Part shown: one piece after another, positions 23,710 through 31,735 of the stretch
How positions within the stretch are numbered: the first letter of the stretch is position 1
Layout: each line of letters begins with the position of its first letter
Assembly (NCBI RefSeq): GCF_001652265.1
Contig: NZ_LWBS01000450.1
Span: 143,832 to 207,831 of the forward strand
Direction of reading: 5' to 3'
Source of the DNA: Rhizobium leguminosarum
GTDB lineage: Bacteria; Pseudomonadota; Alphaproteobacteria; Rhizobiales; Rhizobiaceae
Length of the DNA: 64,000 nt
Translations under genes and position numbers: made by a program
The notes under the pieces: model-generated
Seen by the model: the letters and a program-made list of their open reading frames with translations, nothing else
What the model was told of the DNA's origin: nothing
The model's database searches: none

Positions 23710-24741
23710 ATGGATTTCGCTATGAACAGGATGCAGATCAAGAAGCGTTCGGTAGTCTTCTTTATGGTACCGCAATTCACCATGCTGCCCTTTTCGGCGG
23801 CCGTGGACACCTTGCGCATCGCCAATCGCATGCTCGGCTATCAGGCCTATACTTGGCGGCTGACCTCCGTCGATGGAGAAAAGGTCTATTCTTCCTGCGG
23901 CATCGGCGTCGAGGCCAATTCCTCGCTTGCCGAGGAACGCCGTCATCTCGGCGGCGAAAATCGGCCGGGCATGGTGCTTGTCTGTTCTGGCATCGATGTC
24001 GAGCAGTTCAACAACAAGTCGGTCAATGCCTGGCTGCGTGAATGCTACAATCGCGGCGTCGCCGTCGGCAGCCTCTGTACGGGCGCGCATGTGCTTGCCC
24101 AGGCCGGCCTCCTGAACGGCAAGCGCTGCGCCATCCACTGGGAAAATCTGCCGGGCTTTTCGGAAGCCTTCCCGCAGGCGGAGGTCTATGCCGATCTCTA
24201 CGAGATCGACGGCAATCTCTACACTTGCGCCGGCGGCACCGCCTCGCTCGACATGATGCTGAACCTCGTCGGCGAAGATTTCGGCGAAAGCCTTGTCAAC
24301 CGTATCTGCGAGCAGCATCTGACCGACCGCGTGCGCAACCCGCACGATCGCCAGCGCCTGCCGCTGCGCGCCCGCCTCGGCGTGCAGAACGCCAAGGTGC
24401 TGTCGATCATCGAGCTGATGGAAGGCAATCTCGCCGAGCCGCTGTCGCTGATCGAGATCGCGGACGGCGCCGGCCTCTCGCGCCGCCAAATCGAGCGGCT
24501 GTTCCGTCAGGAGATGGGCCGCTCGCCGGCCCGCTATTATCTTGAAATCCGCCTCGACCGTGCGCGCCACCTCCTGGTGCAGTCCTCGATGCCCGTCGTC
24601 GAGGTTGCCGTCGCCTGCGGCTTTGTCTCAGCTTCGCATTTCTCCAAGTGTTATCGCGAACTCTACCATCGCTCACCGCAGCAGGAGCGCGCCGAGCGCA
24701 AGATGACCATGGCGACGGCAAGGCAGGCGGTCGCCGCGTGA
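23710..24741 (+). CDS. GlxA-type transcriptional regulator (DJ-1/PfpI plus AraC domains)
   Basis: A 343-residue regulator. A DJ-1/PfpI-like class I amidotransferase domain occupies about residues 12-185 (the nucleophile-elbow region reads V-G-S-L-C-T-G-A-H-V-L-A). An AraC helix-turn-helix pair lies at 230-325 (L-S-R-R-Q-I-E-R-L-F-R-Q, G-R-S-P-A-R-Y-Y-L-E-I-R-L-D-R-A-R). Relatives (GbdR, CdhR, ArgR) sense glycine betaine, carnitine or arginine. No start has a good ribosome site; ATG 23710 is used, with 23689 and 23722 as alternatives. No target gene is adjacent. Confidence 0.88.
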   Translation: MDFAMNRMQIKKRSVVFFMVPQFTMLPFSAAVDTLRIANRMLGYQAYTWRLTSVDGEKVYSSCGIGVEANSSLAEERRHLGGENRPGMVLVCSGIDVEQFNNKSVNAWLRECYNRGVAVGSLCTGAHVLAQAGLLNGKRCAIHWENLPGFSEAFPQAEVYADLYEIDGNLYTCAGGTASLDMMLNLVGEDFGESLVNRICEQHLTDRVRNPHDRQRLPLRARLGVQNAKVLSIIELMEGNLAEPLSLIEIADGAGLSRRQIERLFRQEMGRSPARYYLEIRLDRARHLLVQSSMPVVEVAVACGFVSASHFSKCYRELYHRSPQQERAERKMTMATARQAVAA

Positions 24742-24807
24742 GACATTAAGAAGGTCGTCGCCGCCGGCCACTTGAACCAAAGCAACGGTCTAAAGGCAGC
24801 AAAACCG

Positions 24808-25124
24808 TCACTTCGGTTGTTGCTGCCCGGGTAGATTGTCGGGCCGAATGACCGGTGTCTTGCCTTCCTCAGGCGCGGGCTTGCTGAAATCGCTGTCCCC
24901 GGTCGGGGGCGGCTTCAGTACACCGTGGCAATCGTCCATCTTTTGCGAAAACGAACCGTCCTCGGCCGCCTTCCCGGCTTCCTCCGTTGCCGACTGATTG
25001 TTTTGATCTGCAGGCGATGCAGTGCAACGCTCCGAGTCGGCCGACGGTTGTTCTCTTGTCTGCCAATAACGTTTGAACTGGAAAATGCGACCATCGCAAA
25101 GATCAATGCAGCTTGGATACGCAT
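24808..25124 (-). pseudogene. Small exported protein with frameshift, downstream of the CBS gene
   Basis: On the minus strand ATG 25124 gives a signal-peptide-like start (M-R-I-Q-A-A-L-I-F-A-M-V-A-F-S-S-S-N-V-I). After about 22 residues this frame turns Arg-rich and unnatural. In the frame reached by one base of slippage the sequence has normal composition: T-R-E-Q-P-S-A-D-S-E-R, then F-S-Q-K-M-D-D-C-H-G-V-L-K-P-P, ending D-N-L-P-G-Q-Q-Q-P-K and TGA at 24808. The two parts make one exported protein of about 105 residues with a single-base deletion near 25055-25065. It begins 19 bases after the CBS stop. A sequencing error is possible. Confidence 0.65.
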
Positions 25125-25143
25125 TGGCTTTTCCCGTGCAGCT

Positions 25144-25590
25144 TCAGCCTCTCGCGCCGCCGGTCTGGGAATGTGCGCCGCCCGGCCTGGAGATGTGGGA
25201 AAGTGCCGATGCTGCGGCACCATCACTGGATGTCACCGCGATGTCTCCAAGCGACAGGATGCCGACGAGGCGCTTGTCCCGATTGACAACCGGCAGGCGA
25301 CGAATTTGTTGATCGCCGAGGTTCTCAAGCACGTCGTTAACATCATCGTCTTCGAAGCAGTATTTTACATCGGCAGTCATCACATCCGCAATCTTGGCAT
25401 CCGGCCCTTTGCCGCGGGCAACGGCGCGGACGGCAATGTCTCTATCCGTGATCATTCCCACCAGCCGGTCCCGATCGCCAACCGGAACTACACCCGCATC
25501 AATGTCTGCCATCATTTGTGCGGCATCCTGGATTGACTGGTCGGGGCGAGCGACGAGAACGTCGCGCGTCATGGCTTCCCTGACTTGCAT
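25144..25590 (-). CDS. CBS-pair domain protein
   Basis: A 148-residue protein made of two CBS motifs: M-Q-V-R-E-A-M-T-R-D-V-L-V-A with G-V-V-P-V-G-D-R-D-R-L-V-G-M-I-T-D-R-D-I, then I-A-D-V-M-T with R-R-L-P-V-V-N-R-D-K-R-L-V-G-I-L-S-L-G-D. CBS pairs bind adenine nucleotides and act as energy or stress sensors. ATG 25590 has GGAGGATTC upstream and homologues start here. A near-exact EcfG promoter lies 34-58 bases upstream. The downstream exported gene (frameshifted) is probably co-transcribed. Confidence 0.9.
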   Translation of the reverse strand: MQVREAMTRDVLVARPDQSIQDAAQMMADIDAGVVPVGDRDRLVGMITDRDIAVRAVARGKGPDAKIADVMTADVKYCFEDDDVNDVLENLGDQQIRRLPVVNRDKRLVGILSLGDIAVTSSDGAAASALSHISRPGGAHSQTGGARG

Positions 25591-25623
25591 GATGAATCCT
25601 CCGTTTTTCGGTTGAATCCACTC

Positions 25624-25648
25624 AACTTGCGGCTCAGGCATTTGTTCC
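25624..25648 (-). promoter_or_regulatory. EcfG-type general-stress promoter for the CBS gene
   Basis: Minus strand: GGAAC (25648-25644), 16 bases, AGTT (25627-25624). One base differs from CGTT in the -10 element; the -35 and the spacing are exact. The distance to the start codon (25590) is ordinary. Confidence 0.6.
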
Positions 25649-25827
25649 ACGTCGACGCGCTGGAATTTGGCTGGAACGCCTGGTTCACAACAGGAACCTG
25701 ACCGATCCCCATACGGCCGTCGCCATCGTCAACAGGTTTTCGGAAACAAAGCCCAACGCGACGCCACCGGCACCGCCGACGCATTTCAGCTCGCGTTTCG
25801 GATAAGCGAGCTGAGATGAGGCGCGCG

Positions 25828-27159
25828 CTATTGCGCCGCCTCCTCCGTCATCTTGGCGTCGGAATAGACCTGGTTGCGGCCCCTGTGCTTGGCCATGTAG
25901 AGGAACTGGTCGGCGGCGTTGAGGTAATTCTCAAAGGTCTCGTAACCGGCGATCTCGGCGATGCCGATCGAGATCGTGACGCCGAGTTCCTCGTCGTCGG
26001 CCGTGACTTTCAGTCGCGAAATGTCCGACCGGATCTCGTCGCAGAGCTTGGTGGCGGCGGCGGAATCCATCTGCGGAAAGAGGATGGCGAATTCCTCGCC
26101 CCCGAGCCGCGACAGAAGATTGTCGCTGCCCTCGAAGATCGTAAACAGCCTGTTTGCGACAGCCTTCAGCACCTTGTCGCCGATCTCGTGGCCATAGGTG
26201 TCGTTCAGCCGTTTGAAATGGTCGATATCGAGAATGGCGACGGAACTCGGCACCTTCAGCCGCAGGCACTCATTCACCAGCTTCGGGCCGTTGTCGTAGA
26301 AATAGCGGCGGTTATAGAGACCAGTCAGGTAATCGCAGGCCGCCGCCGCCCTCAGCTGCCGCATCTGCGCCAGCGTTTCGGCGTTGTTGGCGATGCGGCA
26401 TTGCAGCTCCTCGGCAACGAAGGGCCGGTAGACGAAATCGCTGGCGCCGGCCTTCAGAAAACTCGCCGAAAGCATGCGGTCGTTGGAGGAGGAAACGCCG
26501 ATGACACGCAGCCTGTCCGAACCGAAGCGATGGCGGATGCGCCGCGTCAGCTCATAGCCGCTCATATCAGGCATATGGTGGTCGGTGACGACGAGCTCGA
26601 TATCGCTGTAGGCCTCGAGCGCTGCCAGCGCCTCGAGCCCCGAATTTGCCTCGACGACGAGATATTGCTGTGCCTTCAACAGGTCGACGAGCACCTGGCG
26701 CGCCGAGACGACGTCGTCGACGACGAGCACCCGCGTCTTGCGGTTGGAGATCGCCCGCCGGACGGTGGCGACCAGATTGTCGAGCGCGAATTCATTGTCC
26801 TTCAGCACGTAATCGATGACATTGCGCTCCATGATCTTGTTGCGCGTGTTGAGATCGAATGTCGCGGTGAAGACGATCGCCGGGATATCGTGCTCGATCG
26901 TGCAGTCGAGCGCTTCGCCATAGGGCGAATCCGGCAGGTTGAGATCGACGACAGCCATGGTGTAGCCGTGACCGTCGTCGGCAAGTTCCTTGCGAAGAGC
27001 TTTCAGGGAGGGGCAGGATTTGACGGCAAGGCCGAGCTCTGTCTGGAACCGGTGACAGAGCACGGCGGAAAACATCCGGGAATCTTCAACCAGAAGTATC
27101 TTGAGCCCGCCGGAGCGCAGCCCGATGCCATCTCGCTGGAAATCCGCTTGAAAAGCCAC
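25828..27159 (-). CDS. PleD-type response regulator with GGDEF diguanylate cyclase domain
   Basis: A 443-residue REC-REC-GGDEF protein that should make c-di-GMP. REC1 (residues about 17-135) keeps its acceptor in V-V-D-L-N-L-P; REC2 (about 150-265) keeps it in V-V-T-D-H-H-M-P-D, but has R-P-F where most receivers have K-P. The cyclase has L-G-G-E-E-F-A-I, so it should be active. The R-x-x-D inhibitory site is replaced by E-G-S-D, so product inhibition is probably lost. GTG 27159 is chosen because homologous sequence starts with (M/V)-A-F-Q; the frame stays open to 27249. It forms an operon with the receiver protein upstream. Confidence 0.9.
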   Translation of the reverse strand: MAFQADFQRDGIGLRSGGLKILLVEDSRMFSAVLCHRFQTELGLAVKSCPSLKALRKELADDGHGYTMAVVDLNLPDSPYGEALDCTIEHDIPAIVFTATFDLNTRNKIMERNVIDYVLKDNEFALDNLVATVRRAISNRKTRVLVVDDVVSARQVLVDLLKAQQYLVVEANSGLEALAALEAYSDIELVVTDHHMPDMSGYELTRRIRHRFGSDRLRVIGVSSSNDRMLSASFLKAGASDFVYRPFVAEELQCRIANNAETLAQMRQLRAAAACDYLTGLYNRRYFYDNGPKLVNECLRLKVPSSVAILDIDHFKRLNDTYGHEIGDKVLKAVANRLFTIFEGSDNLLSRLGGEEFAILFPQMDSAAATKLCDEIRSDISRLKVTADDEELGVTISIGIAEIAGYETFENYLNAADQFLYMAKHRGRNQVYSDAKMTEEAAQ

Positions 27160-27342
27160 AGCCGCTACTCCCCGATGCGTCCGATGGGCTCGACTCGGCC
27201 CGTTCCCCGGCGGGGACGATCGAGAGGCGTGTGCGCGTGAAGGGGACAAATAACGGCAACATTACCTGTAATTGCAGAAATCCTGCGACTGTCCCCGACC
27301 GTGATATCCGGCCCGCTGGCGATACCAATACTGGAAGAGCCG

Positions 27343-28173
27343 TCAGGCAACCGCCCGCTCCTTGCGCATCGATTGAATCTGCAGCAGCGTATCGAGGTTC
27401 TGGTTGACGCGGCAGTAGAACTCCTCGTCGATGAAGGGACGCAGCATGAAATCATTGCCGCCGGCCTTCAGGAATCGTGCCGAAAGCAGCCGGTTCGAAG
27501 AGGAGGAAACACCGATGATGCGCAGCTCGTGCGAGCCGATATTGGCGCGGATGCGCCGCGTCAGCTCGAAGCCGTCGATGTCGGGCATATTGTAGTCGGT
27601 GATGACAAGGCCGATATCGCGGCTGGCCTTCAGGATTTCCAGCGCCTTGCCGCCGCTCTCGGCGACGCTGACACGGAAATTGTAGCGCTTCAGCCGGCTC
27701 GACAGCAGCGCGCGCGCAGTCGCACTATCGTCGACGATCAGCACGTGGTGGCGATGATTGGTGAGGAAGCGGCAGATCGATTCCGCCAGCAGGTCGACGG
27801 CGAAGATATTGTCCTTGAGGATATAGTCGACGATATCCTTGGCCATCAGCTTGTCGCGCATCTTTTCATGGAAAGTGCCGGTGAAGACGATTGTGGGTAT
27901 GGAGAGATCGACCAAATATTCGAGCGCTTCGCCATTTTCGGCGCCGGGCAGGTTGATGTTCGAGATCGCCAGCGTGATCGGATCGGAAGACTTGTCGTAG
28001 GAAACCTGCAGATCCTCGAAGCTGCGGCAAATCTCGACATCGATGTCGAACAGCTCCTTGAGGCGTTTGCTGATCATCGAGGTGAATACGTTGGAATCTT
28101 CCGCGACAAGAATACGCGCACCGGCAAACATTTCCCCGGAATATTGCATCCCCGAAATACCTAGAAACGCCAT
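27343..28173 (-). CDS. Tandem-receiver response regulator (REC-REC)
   Basis: A 276-residue protein with two receiver domains and no output domain. REC1 (about residues 14-132) starts I-L-V-A-E-D-S-N, but the acceptor position reads I-S-N-I-N-L-P-G, with Asn for Asp, so it should not be phosphorylated. REC2 (about 145-265) has a normal I-T-D-Y-N-M-P-D and, like its neighbour, R-P-F in place of K-P. The layout matches the first part of the downstream diguanylate cyclase, so it probably arose by duplication and works as a phosphate sink or partner. ATG 28173 has AAAGG upstream. Confidence 0.85.
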   Translation of the reverse strand: MAFLGISGMQYSGEMFAGARILVAEDSNVFTSMISKRLKELFDIDVEICRSFEDLQVSYDKSSDPITLAISNINLPGAENGEALEYLVDLSIPTIVFTGTFHEKMRDKLMAKDIVDYILKDNIFAVDLLAESICRFLTNHRHHVLIVDDSATARALLSSRLKRYNFRVSVAESGGKALEILKASRDIGLVITDYNMPDIDGFELTRRIRANIGSHELRIIGVSSSSNRLLSARFLKAGGNDFMLRPFIDEEFYCRVNQNLDTLLQIQSMRKERAVA

Positions 28174-28573
28174 AACAAACCTTTGATGTAAAATCTGTCC
28201 CCGGATCAAACTGATACATCAATTGATTTGAATAATTATTAATCGGCGCACCCAGATATAAATGAAGAGCCGGCCCGTTGGGGTCGCCTTCGATTTCTTT
28301 GCGGATATGATTAAGAAATCATGCGCGAAGCGCCGCATTCTCGGCATCAACGGGCTCTCGCCGACAACCGTCGCATTGTAGGTCGACCCGAAGGATTTCG
28401 ATCTTCAGCTTCGTGCCTTCCCTGGCCTAGTCCGGCCGCAACATGGCAAGCGCCAGCGCTTGCCGCGACCATGTCGGATTTGGACGATTTCCCGCGCACC
28501 CCTTCGGGTGGCACCGCTTGGCCGAAGCGATTATAACAAACCATCCACCCCCACCCGCCGACAGGTTCGCCCC
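28174..28573. other. Intergenic stretch without a supported gene
   Basis: About 400 bp between the divergent REC-REC and squalene-cyclase-like genes. An AT-rich zone at 28205-28275 probably carries the receiver operon promoter. Short open frames here have no start signal or family resemblance. Confidence 0.5.
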
Positions 28574-29557
28574 ATGATCCAATCCGACTCGGTGATCTCA
28601 TGGCTTCTCGACTCCGACCCGTCGATCCGGTGGCAGGTGATGCGCGACCTGCTCGATGCTCCGGAGCGGGAATGGATGGCCGAGCGAACCAAAATCGAGA
28701 CCGAGGGCTGGGGCGCCAGGCTGCTCGCCTGCCAGGATGAGGACGGGCAATGGGCAGGCGGCGCCTTCCTGCCCGCCGGTTTCGACCCGCGCGAGTGGAA
28801 GGAGCATGGCCAGCCGTGGACGGCCACGACCTTCTCGCTGTCGCAATTGCGGGAGTTCGGTCTCGATCCCGCCTGCGGCTGCTCCAGGCGCACCGTCGAA
28901 TTGATCGGCGCCAACGCTCGTTGGGAAGAAGGCGGCCAGCCCTACTGGGAAGGCGAAGTCGAGGAGTGCATCAACGGCCGCACCGTTGCCGACGGCGCCT
29001 ATTTCGGCGTCGACGTCTCGCCCATCGTCGACAGGCTGGCCGGCGAGCGTCTCGACGACGGCGGCTGGAACTGCGAGCGGATCAACGGCTCCGTGCGCTC
29101 GTCTTTCGCCAGCACGATCAACGTGCTGGAAGGCTTGCTGGAATACCAGAGATCGACCGGCGGCACGCATCGGTCTCGAGAGGCGCGCAGGACGGGCGAG
29201 GAATTTTTGCTGGCCCGCAACCTCTTCCGCCGCCTTGGCACCGGCGAGCCGGCCGACAAGCGCTTCCTGCGTCTCCTGCATCCGAACCGCTGGCGCTACG
29301 ACATTTTACGCGCGCTCGATTATTTCCGCTCCAGCGCGATCCTCACCGGCACCGACCCCGATCCGCGCCTCGGCGAGGCAATTGATCACCTTCGTTCCAG
29401 ACGCTTGCAGGACGGCAGTTGGCCGCTCGACGACAGGCCTGCGGGACGGGTGTGGTTCGAGGTCGATGATGGGCAAGGCAAGCCCTCGCGGTGGGTGACG
29501 CTCCGGGCGATGCGGGTGCTCAGATGGTGGGATGCCCAGCCCTCAATCAATGCCTGA
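28574..29557 (+). CDS. Squalene-cyclase/prenyltransferase-like alpha-toroid protein
   Basis: A 327-residue protein built of helical repeats with Gln-Trp-like motifs: D-E-D-G-Q-W-A-G-G, R-L-D-D-G-G-W-N-C-E, L-Q-D-G-S-W-P-L-D. This is the pattern of the squalene-hopene cyclase/prenyltransferase barrel. No D-x-D-D-T catalytic motif is visible, so it is unlikely to be a cyclase and may be a binding or scaffold member. ATG 28574 is used; upstream frame sequence is low-complexity. Its stop overlaps the convergent TetR stop by 15 bases. Confidence 0.72.
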   Translation: MIQSDSVISWLLDSDPSIRWQVMRDLLDAPEREWMAERTKIETEGWGARLLACQDEDGQWAGGAFLPAGFDPREWKEHGQPWTATTFSLSQLREFGLDPACGCSRRTVELIGANARWEEGGQPYWEGEVEECINGRTVADGAYFGVDVSPIVDRLAGERLDDGGWNCERINGSVRSSFASTINVLEGLLEYQRSTGGTHRSREARRTGEEFLLARNLFRRLGTGEPADKRFLRLLHPNRWRYDILRALDYFRSSAILTGTDPDPRLGEAIDHLRSRRLQDGSWPLDDRPAGRVWFEVDDGQGKPSRWVTLRAMRVLRWWDAQPSINA

Positions 29558-30157
29558 TGGCAAACCCAGCGCGCGCAGGAAATGCACCTCGATCGCCCGC
29601 AGCAATTCGGCGCGGGCCGCGGGCGCCTCACCGATGCCGGGCTGATTGACCACGCCGTGCAGGGCATTGAACAGAAACACCGCCGTGAAGCCGGGATCAC
29701 TAACCGACCAGGCATTCTCGCCAGCACCAGCGGCAAGCAATTCGTTCAGATGGTCGATCAGGATGTTGCGCGAAAGCCCCTCGCGCGTTGCAGGGGGGGC
29801 TGCCACAAAGGCGAGATGATGCAGCCCGGCCGCGTCGAGATAGCCGGTGGCGCATGCCGCCGACCAGGCCGCCAGCTTCCCGCGCCAATCCTCTTGCCGC
29901 CGTCCTTCGACCGCGGCGACGATGCCATCCAGCACCCCCTGCACGAAGCGGTCGCGCAGCGCCTGGAGAACATCAGCCTTCGAGGAGAAGTGCAGGTAGA
30001 ATGTGCCCTTGGCGACCCCTGCCCCGGTCGAGATCTCCTCGATCGTGGTCTGCTCCAGGCCCTTTTCCAGAAAAAGCCGCTCGGCCGCGGTCATGAGATC
30101 GTCGCGCCGCTCTTCGGGAGGCTTGGTTCTCGGTTTTGAAACAGGATTGGCCGGCAT
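29543..30157 (-). CDS. TetR-family transcriptional regulator
   Basis: A 204-residue repressor-type protein. The helix-turn-helix is at about residues 18-62 (L-M-T-A-A-E-R-L-F-L-E-K-G, then I-S-T-G-A-G-V-A-K-G-T-F-Y-L-H-F). The ligand domain follows and is unclassified. ATG 30157 is chosen because the longer upstream frame overlaps the DinB gene. It lies 19 bases after the DinB stop, so the two form an operon. A strong palindrome at 30740-30760, upstream of dinB, is the likely operator for autoregulation. Confidence 0.88.
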   Translation of the reverse strand: MPANPVSKPRTKPPEERRDDLMTAAERLFLEKGLEQTTIEEISTGAGVAKGTFYLHFSSKADVLQALRDRFVQGVLDGIVAAVEGRRQEDWRGKLAAWSAACATGYLDAAGLHHLAFVAAPPATREGLSRNILIDHLNELLAAGAGENAWSVSDPGFTAVFLFNALHGVVNQPGIGEAPAARAELLRAIEVHFLRALGLPSGID

Positions 30158-30176
30158 CGGTAGGACTGATCCACTC

Positions 30177-30680
30177 TCACTGACGACGCGCAGGATCGGT
30201 CCTGTGCAGGTAGCCGGTAAACACGTCGCGCATTGCGGTGCTCTCGATATCAGGCAGCAGGCGACCGACTTCACCGCGATGATAGCCGCCATGCGTCACC
30301 ACATGGGCCAGCATCTCCTCGCGGGACATGCGTCCGCGTCCGCCATCCGTGAAGGTGAAGTCGACGACCTCCTCCATTTCCTCAGGCGTTATATGCGAGG
30401 TATAATCGATATACCAACGGTCCGTTTCCCGGATAGAGGAGGACAGCTGCGCCAAGGGCGGCGCCTCGCTGCTCTAGTTCGCCGTGTAGGAATGATCCAG
30501 ACGCCGAAGATTGGCGGCGAAGATCCGATCGACGAGGTGGGCGTGATTGAGCACGCGAAGGGCCGACCGAAAGTCATCGGATCGCGCCTCGGCCCCGAAC
30601 GCGTTCAAGGCATCGAGAAGCTCGTCGTCAACACTGGCTTTGTATTGGAACAACAAGTTCAACAGGATCTGCGCGCTCAT
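30177..30680 (-). pseudogene. DinB family protein with in-frame amber codon
   Basis: One 504-base frame encodes a complete DinB-type four-helix protein of about 167 residues, except for a TAG at 30474-30476, codon 69. Before it: M-S-A-Q-I-L-L-N-L-L-F-Q-Y to D-H-S-Y-T-A-N. After it, in the same frame: S-S-E-A-P-P-L-A-Q-L-S-S-S-I-R-E-T-D. The DinB metal-ligand residues fall on both sides (L-N-H-A-H-L-V-D before; V-T-H-G-G-Y-H-R-G-E-V after). It needs readthrough or is broken by one base change. It is the first gene of an operon with TetR. Confidence 0.85.
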
Positions 30681-30739
30681 GGCGATCTCCGGTCATGAAA
30701 CGGGTGGCGCCAGCATCACACTGGCGACCTCCATTTATA

Positions 30740-30760
30740 TGACTGACTGGTGGTCAGTCA
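30740..30760. promoter_or_regulatory. Perfect TetR-type operator
   Basis: TGACTGAC-TGGTG-GTCAGTCA: perfect 8-bp arms around 5 bases, 60 bp upstream of the DinB-TetR operon. Palindromes built on TGACTGAC/GTCAGTCA are typical of TetR-family operators. Confidence 0.6.
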
Positions 30761-30811
30761 ATATGATCCGATCTCACTGCTACCTGCCCTGCGCCGCGAT
30801 CTTATGTGTCC

Positions 30812-31336
30812 TTACACGCAGCATCCGCTCGTTGCCGCTTGCGGCCCACAGCAGGCCGCCGCCTTGCTGTTTTCCTCTGCCAGCCAGCGGTCGCGCGGTT
30901 TGCAGCTTGCCGGGCGCGGCGAAAGCGCAACATGGACGGCGCCGGCGCGAAGAATCGGCATCGCCGCGCAATGGAGCTGCATCGGCCGCACGCCGTCGCT
31001 GACTTCGAAGGTCAGCTTCGCCGAGCCGTCCAGTTGCACATGCTCCGTCACTTTGCGGATGATGGAATGGAACTTGCCGGCCGGCATATGCGTGCGGTCG
31101 CCTTCCTCGATATCCCAGAGTTGGATGAAGATTTCCGCCCACGCTTCGGGATTGGCGCCGCAATCCAGGCCTGAGAATTGGCCGACCTTGACCTCGGTGA
31201 CATGATAGCCAGGCTTCACCGCCTTGCCGTCATAATAGAAAATCAGCGGAGAAGCCTTGGCGCCGGTAAGCACACTGAGCAGCAGGCCGAGATCGATGTC
31301 GTTCTCTTGAATTTTGCTGTTGTCGATGACGTTCAT
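30812..31336 (-). CDS. DUF6428 family protein of the arsenic locus
   Basis: A 174-residue soluble protein divergent from arsR across 42 bp. The core (L-G-L-L-L-S-V-L-T-G-A-K-A-S-P-L-I-F-Y and V-T-E-V-K-V-G-Q-F-S-G-L-D-C-G) matches DUF6428 proteins, which recur in ars clusters. The end is Cys-rich (A-A-C-C-G-P, S-G-C-C-V), suggesting As(III) or metal contact. ATG 31336 is used; the longer frame runs across the arsR operator. The function is unknown beyond the ars association. Confidence 0.72.
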   Translation of the reverse strand: MNVIDNSKIQENDIDLGLLLSVLTGAKASPLIFYYDGKAVKPGYHVTEVKVGQFSGLDCGANPEAWAEIFIQLWDIEEGDRTHMPAGKFHSIIRKVTEHVQLDGSAKLTFEVSDGVRPMQLHCAAMPILRAGAVHVALSPRPASCKPRDRWLAEENSKAAACCGPQAATSGCCV

Positions 31337-31359
31337 TTGCGCTAATCCTAATTTCAACG

Positions 31360-31377
31360 TTTCAAGGATTATTGAAA
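31360..31377. promoter_or_regulatory. ArsR-type operator
   Basis: TTTCAA-GGATTA-TTGAAA is a perfect 6-bp inverted repeat ending one base before the arsR start (31379) and 24 bases before the divergent DUF6428 start. It is well placed for ArsR to repress both directions. Confidence 0.6.
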
Positions 31378-31378
31378 T

Positions 31379-31735
31379 ATGGATCAACGTCAAGCCCTCA
31401 TTGCATTCGGCGCGCTCTCCCAGGAAACCCGCCTTCACATCGTCCGCATGCTCGTAGTTTCAGGCCCTGATGGCATGGCGGCAGGCGCGATCGCTGAGAA
31501 GGCGGAGGTCTCGCCCTCTAATATCTCCTTCCACCTGAAGGAGCTCGAACGGTCGGGCCTGATCGCGCAGCAGCGTGAATCCCGGTCGATCATTTACACC
31601 GCGAACTACGAGGCGCTTGGCGGCTTGGTTCGCTTCCTGATGGAAGATTGCTGTTCCGGGCATCCGGAAATCTGCGCACCTGCCGCGGAGGTTGCGGCCT
31701 GCTGTACCCCTAAAATGAAGGAGAAACTGCAATGA
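31379..31735 (+). CDS. arsR: ArsR-family arsenic-responsive repressor
   Basis: A 118-residue winged-helix repressor (S-Q-E-T-R-L-H-I-V-R-M-L, S-N-I-S-F-H-L-K-E-L-E-R-S-G-L-I). The C-terminal Cys pairs (E-D-C-C-S-G-H, A-A-C-C-T-P) could form the As(III) site, unlike the alpha-3 C-V-C site of the classic plasmid ArsR. AAGGA precedes the ATG inside the operator. Its stop overlaps the arsC start by ATGA, so the operon is translationally coupled. Confidence 0.9.
   Translation: MDQRQALIAFGALSQETRLHIVRMLVVSGPDGMAAGAIAEKAEVSPSNISFHLKELERSGLIAQQRESRSIIYTANYEALGGLVRFLMEDCCSGHPEICAPAAEVAACCTPKMKEKLQ

Noticed and set aside
25816..27240. 474-codon plus-strand open frame opposite the diguanylate cyclase
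   Set aside because: Exact antisense of a well-supported REC-REC-GGDEF gene; no independent features.
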